A stretch of 64,000 nucleotides of DNA from an uncultured Pelagibacteraceae bacterium. GTDB taxonomy: Bacteria > Pseudomonadota > Alphaproteobacteria > Pelagibacterales > Pelagibacteraceae. The position numbers were made by a program, and so were the translations under genes. Below are positions 55,974-64,000 of the stretch, piece after piece. The DNA is taken from contig CACNEM010000001.1 in the NCBI GenBank assembly GCA_902619495.1, positions 92,259 through 156,258 on the forward strand. The letters run 5' to 3'. How positions within the stretch are numbered: the first letter of the stretch is position 1; the number at the start of each line of letters is the position of its first letter. The notes beneath the pieces were generated by a model, which was not told the origin of the DNA, did no database searches, and saw nothing but the letters and a program-made list of their open reading frames with translations.

Positions 55974-57627
55974 GGAAGAATTACTTTTTTGTCCTTTAGG
56001 TGGATCAGGAGAGATAGGTGGAAATATGAATTTATATGCCTATGGAAAAAAAGATGATCAAAAGTGGATTATAATAGATATGGGCGTATCTTTCGCTGAC
56101 GACTCAGTGCCAGGAATTGATCTTATAATGCCAGATGCTGGTTTTATTATCGACAAGAGAGATGATTTACTTGGTATCGTTTTAACACACGCTCACGAGG
56201 ATCATATAGGAGCAGTTGCTCACATATGGCCAAGTTTAAAATGTAAAATGTATGCTACACCTTTTACAGCTGCTCTCATTTTTGAAAAATTCAAAGAAAA
56301 AAAAATTGATATTTCATCATATTTAGAAGTAGTGCCTTTAAACAGTAAAATTAAACTTGGAAGTTTTGAAATTGATTTCGTAACTTTAACACATTCCATT
56401 TTAGAGCCTAATGGCTTGAGCATTAAAACTCCATTAGGAACAATTTTACATACCGGTGATTGGAAAATTGACCCAAATCCATTAATAGGCGGTCAAATTG
56501 ATGAACAAAAATTAAAATCTATTGGTGATAGCGGAGTATCAGCAATGATATGCGACTCAACAAATATTTTCAGTCCTGGAAGAGCAGGTTCAGAATCTGA
56601 GGTAAGAGATAGTTTATTAAGAATCATGGGCATAAAAACTAACCGGATTCTTATTACATCTTTCGCTTCTAATGTAGCTAGAATGGAGTCTGTTTTTTAT
56701 TGTGCAAAAAAAACAGGAAGAAATATTTGTTTAGTAGGCAGGTCTATGCAAAGAATATATAAAGCAGCAAAAAAATGTGGTTATCTTCAAGGTCTTTTAG
56801 AGCCTTTAGAACCAAGGGATGCTAAAAAAGTAGCTAAAAATAAAATTTTATACTTAGCTACTGGTAGCCAAGGAGAGCCGATGGGTGCGATGACAAGGAT
56901 AATTAATGGTATTCATCCAGATGTACATCTAGAAAGTGGAGACTGTGTAATTTTTTCTTCCAAAATAATACCAGGTAATGAGAAAAAATTATATCATTTG
57001 CAAAATTTAATAGTAAGAAATAAGATTGAAATGATCAGTGAGGAAAACGCTTTTGTTCATGTTTCTGGTCATCCTAATAGAGATGATCTAAAAGACATGT
57101 ACAATTGGGTGAAGCCTCAGTGTGTAATACCAGTTCATGGAGAACACCGTCATATGGCTGAACACGTATCTTTCGCTAAAGAAATGCAAGTTCCAAAAAC
57201 TTTATTAATTGAAAATGGTGATATAATTAAACTTCTTCCTGGAAATAAACCAGAAATTATTGATAAAGCGCCGTCAGGAAAAGTTTATTTAGATGGAAAT
57301 ATTAACGTTGAAACAGACTCCCAATCTATTAAAGATAGAAAAAATCTTTCTGCAAATGGATATTTAGAGATTACATTAATTGTTTCAAATAATGGAAGCA
57401 TAAAAAAACCAATTATTTCTTACAAGGGTATTCCCGAGAGGGATGAGGAAGATACTTTTATTTTCGATATGGAAGATGAAATAATGAATATTTGCAGAAC
57501 TTTTTCAATGGACAACAAAAGTCAGCAGCAAAATTTGATTGAAACCTTAAAACAAAATTGCAGAAGAATTGTAAGAGAAAAAACTGGAAAAAAACCTTAT
57601 ACAAATATCAATATTGCTAGGATTTAA
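55966..57627 (+). CDS. rnj: Ribonuclease J
   Basis: Metallo-beta-lactamase/beta-CASP RNase with 5'-exo and endonuclease activity; 553 residues. Zinc ligands include His75, His77, Asp79 and His80 in LTHAHEDHIGAV, LTHSILEPNG and LHTGDWKID; the beta-CASP region holds ATGSQGEPMGAMTRI and VHVSGHPNRDDL. Its stop overlaps the next start (TAATG). It coexists here with an RNase E/G. Confidence 0.95.
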   Translation: MSKEELLFCPLGGSGEIGGNMNLYAYGKKDDQKWIIIDMGVSFADDSVPGIDLIMPDAGFIIDKRDDLLGIVLTHAHEDHIGAVAHIWPSLKCKMYATPFTAALIFEKFKEKKIDISSYLEVVPLNSKIKLGSFEIDFVTLTHSILEPNGLSIKTPLGTILHTGDWKIDPNPLIGGQIDEQKLKSIGDSGVSAMICDSTNIFSPGRAGSESEVRDSLLRIMGIKTNRILITSFASNVARMESVFYCAKKTGRNICLVGRSMQRIYKAAKKCGYLQGLLEPLEPRDAKKVAKNKILYLATGSQGEPMGAMTRIINGIHPDVHLESGDCVIFSSKIIPGNEKKLYHLQNLIVRNKIEMISEENAFVHVSGHPNRDDLKDMYNWVKPQCVIPVHGEHRHMAEHVSFAKEMQVPKTLLIENGDIIKLLPGNKPEIIDKAPSGKVYLDGNINVETDSQSIKDRKNLSANGYLEITLIVSNNGSIKKPIISYKGIPERDEEDTFIFDMEDEIMNICRTFSMDNKSQQQNLIETLKQNCRRIVREKTGKKPYTNINIARI

Positions 57628-57881
57628 TGGGTATAACAGGCTCTATAATCGTTTATGTAATGATTTGGTGGATAATATTTTTTTCAGTTTTACCAATCGG
57701 AATTCGATCAAATAAAGAAGTTTTTAAGGAAAAAATTGGCGGAATTGATCCTGGAGCTCCAAAAAATCCTAGAATAGGAAAAAAGTTTTTAATAACTACA
57801 TTAATTACTACTATAATTTTTGCAGTCATATATTATCTTGTTGAGATTGATTTGTTAAATTTAAGAAAGTTTTTACAATAA
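57627..57881 (+). CDS. DUF1467 family small membrane protein
   Basis: An 84-residue protein with two predicted helices (about residues 5-24 and 54-71) and the DUF1467 loop VLPIGIRSNKE...GIDPGAPKNPRIGKKFLITT between them. Function unknown. It is coupled on both sides by TAATG overlaps and sits between rnj and proS, its usual alphaproteobacterial position. Confidence 0.9.
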   Translation: MGITGSIIVYVMIWWIIFFSVLPIGIRSNKEVFKEKIGGIDPGAPKNPRIGKKFLITTLITTIIFAVIYYLVEIDLLNLRKFLQ

Positions 57882-59194
57882 TGTATCTTTCAAAATTATT
57901 CATACCAATAACAAAAGATTTGCCAGCTGAAGCAAAGATTAAGTCCCATCAATTAATGCTGAGAACTGGCATGATTAAACAGTCCTCTGCAGGGATTTAC
58001 TCTTGGCTACCACTTGGATTCAAAGTTATGAAAAAAATTGAACAAATTGTAAGAGAAGAACAGAACTTCATTGGCGCACAAGAAATGCTTATGCCAACTA
58101 TTCAATCATCAGAGATTTGGAAAGAAAGTGGACGATATAATGATTATGGAGAAGAAATGTTAAGAATTAAGGATCGACAAGGAAGAGAGATGTTATATGG
58201 ACCAACAAACGAAGAACTTATAACTGATGTTTTTAGATCAAGTTTAAAATCTTATAAGTCTCTACCTCAACTTCTGTATCATATTCAATGGAAGTTTAGA
58301 GATGAAATAAGGCCAAGATTTGGAGTTATGAGATGTAAAGAATTTTATATGAAAGATGCTTACTCTTTTGATTTGTCTGATGAAGAGGCAAAAAAATCTT
58401 ATAATAAAATGTTTTATTCATATTTAAAAACATTCAATAGAATGGGTTTAAAAGCAATTCCGATGTCAGCAGATACTGGACCTATAGGAGGAGATCTGTC
58501 TCACGAATTTATAATTTTAGCAGACACAGGAGAAAGCCAGATTTATGCTGATAAAAATATTTTTGAAATAAATCCTGATCTATATAAGTTAAACGATCAA
58601 TCTCTTCAAAAAATGAGAGAAGATTTTTCTAAAGTATATGCCGCAACAGATGAAAAATATAAAGAGGAGGAGTTTAATAAAATGGTTAAAAAAAATAATC
58701 AAATGATTACAAAAGGAATTGAGGTTGGTCATATATTTTATTTTAGCGACAAATATTCAAAACCTATGAATTGTACGATCGATGATAAAAACGGAAAAAA
58801 AACATTTGTAAAAATGGGTTCTTACGGGATAGGTGTTTCTAGATTAGTTGGAGCTATTATAGAAGCCAAATATATCAATGAAGTTATGAAATGGCCAAAA
58901 TCGATATCACCATTTGATGTAGTTATAATACCAAGTATAAGCAAAAATAATAAAGAAAACCTAGATAAAGCTGAAAAAATTTATGATGAATTAAAAAAAC
59001 AAAATATTGACGTATTGTTAGACGATGTTGACGAGAATATGTCTAACAAATTTAAAAAACATGACTTAATTGGAGTTCCTTACCAAATAATTATTGGTTC
59101 AAAATCTAAGGGAAACAATTTTGAATTTAAAGAATTAAATTCTCAAAGTGAAATATTAAGTCTTGAAAAAATTAAATTAAAAATAAAAAAATAA
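57881..59194 (+). CDS. proS: Prolyl-tRNA synthetase, short type
   Basis: Charges tRNA-Pro. At 437 residues it is the short bacterial form without the INS editing domain, as in other Alphaproteobacteria. Class II motifs are GIYSWLPLGFKVMKKIEQIVREEQ, LYGPTNEELITDVFR, IQWKFRDEIRPRFGVMRCKEFYMKDAYSFD and the motif 3 MGSYGIGVSRLVGAIIE. An anticodon-binding domain ends the protein. Confidence 0.96.
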   Translation: MYLSKLFIPITKDLPAEAKIKSHQLMLRTGMIKQSSAGIYSWLPLGFKVMKKIEQIVREEQNFIGAQEMLMPTIQSSEIWKESGRYNDYGEEMLRIKDRQGREMLYGPTNEELITDVFRSSLKSYKSLPQLLYHIQWKFRDEIRPRFGVMRCKEFYMKDAYSFDLSDEEAKKSYNKMFYSYLKTFNRMGLKAIPMSADTGPIGGDLSHEFIILADTGESQIYADKNIFEINPDLYKLNDQSLQKMREDFSKVYAATDEKYKEEEFNKMVKKNNQMITKGIEVGHIFYFSDKYSKPMNCTIDDKNGKKTFVKMGSYGIGVSRLVGAIIEAKYINEVMKWPKSISPFDVVIIPSISKNNKENLDKAEKIYDELKKQNIDVLLDDVDENMSNKFKKHDLIGVPYQIIIGSKSKGNNFEFKELNSQSEILSLEKIKLKIKK

Positions 59195-59195
59195 A

Positions 59196-60428
59196 TTGTT
59201 TACAAAAGCAGAGAGACTTATTTCCTTAAGAAATTTAAGACCTAAAAAAAAGGAAGGTTTTCTAAAAATTATTTCGATATTTTCTTTTTTAGGAATAATG
59301 CTAGGTGTTGCAATTTTAATAATTGTTATGTCTGTTATGAATGGGTTTAAAACAGACTTAACAAAAAAAATTTTAGGCTTAAATCCTCATATTGTAATTC
59401 AGCCGAATGGGTTCAAAATAAACGAGAACTTTACTGATGAATTAAAAAAAAAATTTGGTGATATTAGTTTAAGTAAGTCTTATTCTGGGGAAGGGATTAT
59501 TATAAATAACGATAATGCAAAGGGTGTAATTCTTAAAGGAGTTAATAAAAAGGAAAAAAATATTATCAAATTTTTTGATAATTTTATCTCACAGGGAGAA
59601 CTAAAAAATTTTAGTTCAAATTATGTATTTATTGGAACTGAACTTGCTTATGATCTAAATTTAAAAGAGGGTGACAATTTAAATCTTATGTCATCAGCTT
59701 TTGTAGCCACACCATTAGGCAGTTTACCAAAACAAGAAACTTTTAAGGTTGCTGGAATTTTTAATACTGGTTTTTTAGATTTCGATAAAAATGTAATTTT
59801 TTTAAATATAGATGATGCATTATCAATATTCGATAAGGAAAAAAAAGATCTGAACATTGAAATATATTTAGAAGATCCCCTTAAAGCTAATGATTACAAG
59901 AGCAAAATTCAAAAAATTAATCAAAATTATTTTATCTACACTTGGTCGGACATGAATAAATCCTTCTTTAGCGCTTTACAAGTTGAAAGAAACGTAATGT
60001 TTATAATTCTGTCTTTAATAGTTGTTGTTGCTGCATTTAATATAGTATCTGGTCTTACCATACTAATTAAAAATAAAACTAAAGAAATAGCTATTCTAAA
60101 AACACTTGGGCTGAGCAATCAATCAATAAAAAAAACATTTTTTTTAACAGGTTTTACAATAGGTTTTCTAGCTACCATCTGTGGAATAGTCATAGGGATT
60201 ATATTTTCTATCAATATTGAAAAATTTAGAATTTTTTTATCTTCAGTATTTAATTTAGAAATCTTTCCAGCAGATATATATTTTTTAGAAAAATTACCAA
60301 GTGAAATAAGTTTTGACTCTATAATAATTATTTTTTTAATTTCTTTAATTATATCTGCATTAGCATCTTATTTACCAGCTAAGAGAATAACTAATATGAA
60401 CACATTCAGGGCTTTAAGATATGAATAA
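59196..60428 (+). CDS. lolC: Lipoprotein-releasing ABC transporter permease
   Basis: Inner-membrane permease that releases lipoproteins to LolA; 410 residues. It has one N-terminal helix (SFLGIMLGVAILIIVMSVMNGF), a large periplasmic domain and three C-terminal FtsX-type helices. Start is a TTG at 59196, giving MFTKAERLISLRNLR, which fits LolC/E N-termini; no nearby ATG is better. A single permease gene suggests a LolC/E homodimer (LolF-like). Overlaps lolD by eight bases. Confidence 0.93.
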   Translation: MFTKAERLISLRNLRPKKKEGFLKIISIFSFLGIMLGVAILIIVMSVMNGFKTDLTKKILGLNPHIVIQPNGFKINENFTDELKKKFGDISLSKSYSGEGIIINNDNAKGVILKGVNKKEKNIIKFFDNFISQGELKNFSSNYVFIGTELAYDLNLKEGDNLNLMSSAFVATPLGSLPKQETFKVAGIFNTGFLDFDKNVIFLNIDDALSIFDKEKKDLNIEIYLEDPLKANDYKSKIQKINQNYFIYTWSDMNKSFFSALQVERNVMFIILSLIVVVAAFNIVSGLTILIKNKTKEIAILKTLGLSNQSIKKTFFLTGFTIGFLATICGIVIGIIFSINIEKFRIFLSSVFNLEIFPADIYFLEKLPSEISFDSIIIIFLISLIISALASYLPAKRITNMNTFRALRYE

Positions 60429-61110
60429 AATACTTTTAGAAATAACAAATTTAAAGAAAAAATATGATCATTTAAACAAGTCAATAACCCTCTTTGATAA
60501 TTTTAATATTAATATAAAAGAAGGAGATTTAGTTGCAGTTGTGGGACCATCTGGCTCTGGAAAATCATCCTTGTTACATCTTTTAGCTTTACTTGATGAT
60601 CCTTCAAAAGGCAAAATAGTTCTTAACAATCAAGAAACAAAAAATTTATCTGAATCCGATAAAAATAAATTAAAACAAACTATTGTTTCTATAATTTTTC
60701 AAGACAATAATTTATTAACTGATTTTACTGCTATTGAAAATGTTATGATGCCTTTAATAATAAGAGGTGAAAATAAAAAAACTATTATGAAAAAAGCTGA
60801 AAAGATTCTTAAAGAAGTAAAAATTTTTGACAGATCTAATCATTTTCCAAATCAACTTTCAGGAGGAGAGCAACAAAGAGTTGCAATAGCTAGAGCATTA
60901 ATAGCAGAAACAAAATTAATTTTAGCTGATGAACCTACTGGAAACTTAGATTATAAAACTTCAATAGAAATATTTTCACTTTTTTTAAAATTAAAAAAAC
61001 GAAAAAAAACAATAATTTTTGCAACTCATAATAGAGAACTTGCTAACAGGGCTGATTACAAGTTGTTTATTTCTAATGGTAATATAAAACGAGTTAATGC
61101 CCGTTACTAA
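60421..61110 (+). CDS. lolD: Lipoprotein-releasing ABC transporter ATPase
   Basis: ATPase partner of LolC; 229 residues. Walker A GPSGSGKSSLLHLLALLDDPSKG, signature LSGGEQQRVAIARALI, Walker B LILADEPTGNLD and H-loop FATHNRELA are intact. The LolD motif region around VSIIFQDNNLL is present. The end overlaps dnaE by 14 bases. Confidence 0.95.
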   Translation: MNKILLEITNLKKKYDHLNKSITLFDNFNINIKEGDLVAVVGPSGSGKSSLLHLLALLDDPSKGKIVLNNQETKNLSESDKNKLKQTIVSIIFQDNNLLTDFTAIENVMMPLIIRGENKKTIMKKAEKILKEVKIFDRSNHFPNQLSGGEQQRVAIARALIAETKLILADEPTGNLDYKTSIEIFSLFLKLKKRKKTIIFATHNRELANRADYKLFISNGNIKRVNARY

Positions 61111-64000
61111 TAAAGATTTTAACAACATAAAAATTCATACTCAATATTCAATTTGCGAAGGCGCAATAAAAATTGATGATCTTGCAGAATATTGTAAAAA
61201 CCATAAAGTAAAGTCTCTAGGATTAGCGGACAGTTACAACTTGTGTGGAGCTTTGGAATTTGCAGAGAAATTATCCAAAGTCGGGACTCACCCGATAATA
61301 GGAACTCAAATAAACTTAAAAGCATTTAATACCGTAGGAAAAATCACTTTATATGCTAAATCGGAGATAGGTTATAAAAATTTAACTACGCTATCCTCTA
61401 TGAGTTATCTAAAAAGCAATTCTAATGAGGATCCAGCTTGTGAAATTAAAGATATTTTATCAAATAATAAAGATTTAATATTACTTACTGGAAATTATAG
61501 AAATTTTTTTGGAAAATTATTTAATGCTAATAAAATTAAAGATTTAAATGAAACTTTAGATATACTTAAAAAGAATTTTAATGATAATTTATATTTTGAA
61601 ATTCAAAGACATAATGAAAATGATGAAAAAAACTACGAAAATTTTATTTTAAATAAATCAAAATCATCTGATATTCCATTAATAGCGACGCAAGAAGTTT
61701 ATTATTTAGAAAAAGGAATGTACGAAGCACACGATGCTTTAACATGTATTGGAGAAAAAAATTTTGTTGATGATAAGAATAGGTTTAAATACAGTGACCA
61801 ACATTTTTTAAAAAAGAATGAAGACATTAATAAATTATACGCCGATATCCCTGAGGCTTTAGAAAACAATTACAATTTCCATTTAAGATTCAATTTCAAA
61901 CCTAAAAAGTCAAAACCTATACTTCCTTCTATTTCTCATGAAAACAACAAAACGCCAGAGGAGGAAATTTATATTCAAGCTACAGAGGGTTTAAAAGAAA
62001 GGCTAGAAAACTTTGTTACAAAAAAGAATTTTTCAAAAAATAAAGAAACTCTTAAAATTATTTATGAAGATAGATTAAAACATGAATTAAATATTATAAA
62101 TTCTATGGATTATGCTAGTTACTTTTTAATTGTTTCTGACTATATTAAATGGGCAAAAAAAAATTCTATTCCAGTTGGGCCAGGAAGAGGTTCTGGAGCA
62201 GGATCACTAGTTGCTTATTGTTTAGATATTACTGATCTTGACCCGATAGAATATGATTTAATCTTTGAGAGATTTCTTAATCCAGATAGAATTTCTATGC
62301 CAGATTTTGACATAGATTTTTGTGAAGAAAAAAGAGACCAAGTGTTTGACTATCTTAAAACTAGATATAAAGATGGAGTAGCCCACATTATTACCTTCGG
62401 AAAGTTAAAGGCTAGAATGGTATTGAGAGATGTTGGAAGAGTTTTAGGTCTATCATATGGGCATGTGGACAGAATTTGTAAAATGGTCCCATTTGATCCA
62501 TCTCGTCCATTGACTTTGCAAGAGTCAATAGACAGAGAACCCAGATTTAAAGATGAAATCAAAAATAATCGTAAGGTTGAAAAACTTCTTGAACTATCAT
62601 TAAAACTTGAAGGTCTTAATAGAAATATGGCTACACATGCTGCAGGCGTAGTTATTGCAGGTGAAAAACTGTCTGAACAGTTTCCACTTTACGTCGATCA
62701 TAGTTCAAATCTTATTTTACCGTCTACCCAATACGATATGTACTCATCGGAGAATGCTGGACTTGTCAAATTTGATTTGTTGGGTTTAAAGACTCTCACG
62801 GTAATTGATAAAACTATCAAAAGACTGAAATCAAAAAAAATTAATTTAGATTTAAGTAAGATAAATCAAAATGATGAAAAAGTTTTCTCTCTTTTATCTA
62901 CAGGCGAAACAACAGGTCTATTTCAATTGGAAAGCTCTGGAATGAGAGAAGCTATAAAACAAATGAAACCAAACAAGTTTGATGACATAATAGCTTTAGT
63001 AGCCTTGTATCGCCCAGGTCCGATGAGCAATATACCTATTTATAATGATTGTAAAAATAATCTTAAAGAGCCAGATTATATTCATCCAGTATTAAAAGAA
63101 ATACTTAAACCAACTTATGGGATAATTATTTATCAAGAGCAAGTAATGCAAATAGCTCAAATTTTAGCAGGATTTACTGCAGGGGAAGCTGACATTTTAA
63201 GAAGAGCTATGGGAAAGAAAAAAAAATCTGAGCTGGATAGACAAAAAGAAAGATTTATAAACGGTGCCGTGAAGAAAGGAATTACTAAGGATGTTGCAAA
63301 TTTTGTTTTCACAAAAATAGAGCCTTTTGCTCAATACGGTTTTAATAAAAGTCACGCTGCAGCGTATGCTTTGATAGCTTATCAAACCGCATTTTTGAAG
63401 GCATATTATAAAGAAGATTTTATAGCAGCTACAATGTCCACTGAACTTACCAATACCTCAAAATTAAGAGAGTTTGTTGAAGAATTAAAAAGATTAAAAG
63501 TTGAAATTGTTAGACCTTCTATTAATAGATGTTTTGCAGAATTTAAAGCTATCGATGGAAAGATTTATTATGGTTTGGGTGCGATTAAAAATGTGGGATT
63601 TGAAGCAATTTCAAATATTGTTTTAGAAAGAGAAAAAAATGGAAAATTTTCATCATTTTCGGATTTTATAAACAGAGTAAGCTCTAAAGATGTAAATAAG
63701 CTGCAGCTGGAAGGTCTTACTAAAGCAGGTGTTTTTGATGATTTTGAAAAAGATAGAAACAAAATATTTTCCTCAATTCCAAAAATTTTACAAACTATAA
63801 AAAATATTAATGATGATAAAGACAGTAATCAAACTAGTCTTTTTGAGAGTAATGAAAGTTTAATTAAGGGATTTGAATTTTTACCCTCCACAACTTGGAA
63901 AAAAAAAGAACTGTTAGCGGAGGAATTTAAATCATTAGGGTTTTATATATCTGATCATCCGCTCAATGAGTACAAAGAAGTTTTTAATCAATTAAAAATA
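61097..64000 (+). CDS. dnaE: DNA polymerase III alpha subunit (partial, runs off window)
   Basis: Replicative polymerase; 968 codons are visible without a stop. An N-terminal PHP domain begins NIKIHTQYSICEGAIKIDDLAEY; its first metal-binding positions look degenerate (Asn10, Lys12 before His14), as in E. coli. The polymerase active site has VGPGRGSGAGSLVAYCL and MPDFDIDF with Asp403 and Asp405, aligning with E. coli D401/D403. FGKLKARMVLRDVGR, GLFQLESSGMRE and ALYRPGPM follow. The start is the ATG at 61097, inside the lolD end. The C-terminal part lies beyond the window. Confidence 0.96.
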   Translation, partial: MPVTNKDFNNIKIHTQYSICEGAIKIDDLAEYCKNHKVKSLGLADSYNLCGALEFAEKLSKVGTHPIIGTQINLKAFNTVGKITLYAKSEIGYKNLTTLSSMSYLKSNSNEDPACEIKDILSNNKDLILLTGNYRNFFGKLFNANKIKDLNETLDILKKNFNDNLYFEIQRHNENDEKNYENFILNKSKSSDIPLIATQEVYYLEKGMYEAHDALTCIGEKNFVDDKNRFKYSDQHFLKKNEDINKLYADIPEALENNYNFHLRFNFKPKKSKPILPSISHENNKTPEEEIYIQATEGLKERLENFVTKKNFSKNKETLKIIYEDRLKHELNIINSMDYASYFLIVSDYIKWAKKNSIPVGPGRGSGAGSLVAYCLDITDLDPIEYDLIFERFLNPDRISMPDFDIDFCEEKRDQVFDYLKTRYKDGVAHIITFGKLKARMVLRDVGRVLGLSYGHVDRICKMVPFDPSRPLTLQESIDREPRFKDEIKNNRKVEKLLELSLKLEGLNRNMATHAAGVVIAGEKLSEQFPLYVDHSSNLILPSTQYDMYSSENAGLVKFDLLGLKTLTVIDKTIKRLKSKKINLDLSKINQNDEKVFSLLSTGETTGLFQLESSGMREAIKQMKPNKFDDIIALVALYRPGPMSNIPIYNDCKNNLKEPDYIHPVLKEILKPTYGIIIYQEQVMQIAQILAGFTAGEADILRRAMGKKKKSELDRQKERFINGAVKKGITKDVANFVFTKIEPFAQYGFNKSHAAAYALIAYQTAFLKAYYKEDFIAATMSTELTNTSKLREFVEELKRLKVEIVRPSINRCFAEFKAIDGKIYYGLGAIKNVGFEAISNIVLEREKNGKFSSFSDFINRVSSKDVNKLQLEGLTKAGVFDDFEKDRNKIFSSIPKILQTIKNINDDKDSNQTSLFESNESLIKGFEFLPSTTWKKKELLAEEFKSLGFYISDHPLNEYKEVFNQLKI

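Noticed and set aside
61119-63762. Short minus-strand frames across 61-64 kb
   Set aside because: The plus strand is open through the whole stretch and encodes dnaE, which simply lacks a stop before the window ends.
1-64000. CRISPR arrays, insertion sequences, prophage or toxin-antitoxin genes
   Set aside because: No regularly spaced repeats, transposase, integrase or phage proteins were seen; nearly all sequence is accounted for by recognised genes.

Overview
The window looks like a stretch of a SAR11-type (Pelagibacterales) alphaproteobacterial chromosome. By eye it is very AT-rich (about 30% GC or less), lysine- and asparagine-rich in its proteins, and extremely compact: most neighbouring genes abut or overlap, there are no insertion sequences, phage genes, CRISPR arrays or obvious pseudogenes, and the longest gene-free stretch is about 160 bases. 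Gene orders typical of Alphaproteobacteria recur: NDUFA12 next to DUF2155, mrcA-prfB, tig-clpP-clpX-lon, a 14-gene nuo operon, then birA-coaX-rnj-DUF1467-proS-lolC-lolD-dnaE. The assignment rests on recognised proteins and gene order, not on a 16S gene.

Layout. 1-5.1 kb: purM-purN on the minus strand; divergently a DUF2066-like secreted protein, an Hda-like DnaA homologue and aspS. 5.1-9.1 kb: a stand-alone protein resembling the C-terminal domain of B12-dependent ribonucleotide reductase, NDUFA12 and DUF2155 proteins, and aroQ-accB-accC on the minus strand. 9.1-20.7 kb: thiS-thiG, RNase E/G, PBP1A (mrcA), prfB with its programmed frameshift, an AsmA-like protein, tyrS, anmK and an alpha/beta hydrolase. 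20.7-27 kb: an Fe-S assembly operon (iscR-sufB-C-D-S-U-T-A) preceded by an IscR-like operator. 27-30.4 kb: glnA, an EamA transporter and a WecA/MraY-type transferase. 30.5-36.3 kb: tRNA-Leu, then the proteostasis block tig-clpP-clpX-lon. 36.3-40.4 kb: a small surface-sugar cassette (GT17 glycosyltransferase, a three-module epimerase/cupin/C-methyltransferase, a zinc-ribbon membrane protein). 40.4-54.7 kb: tRNA-Val, tRNA-Asp, a structured leader and nuoA-N. 54.7-64 kb: birA, coaX, rnj, DUF1467, proS, lolC, lolD and dnaE, which runs off the end.

How the parts connect. The Suf operon supplies Fe-S clusters of the kind needed in number by complex I, encoded 14 kb downstream. NDUFA12 is an accessory factor of the same complex. 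AccB is biotinylated by BirA. PBP1A, AnmK and the WecA-like transferase serve envelope synthesis and recycling; LolC-LolD serve lipoprotein sorting. Tig, ClpXP and Lon form a folding and proteolysis block.

I found no wholly new multi-gene system such as a defence island. The best candidates for something undescribed are the alternative hairpins in the nuo leader, trigger factor starting 6 bases after a tRNA-Leu, an RNase E/G lacking its zinc-link cysteines, the orphan NrdJ-like domain, the three-module sugar enzyme, and the nearly universal overlap of stop codons at convergent gene pairs.
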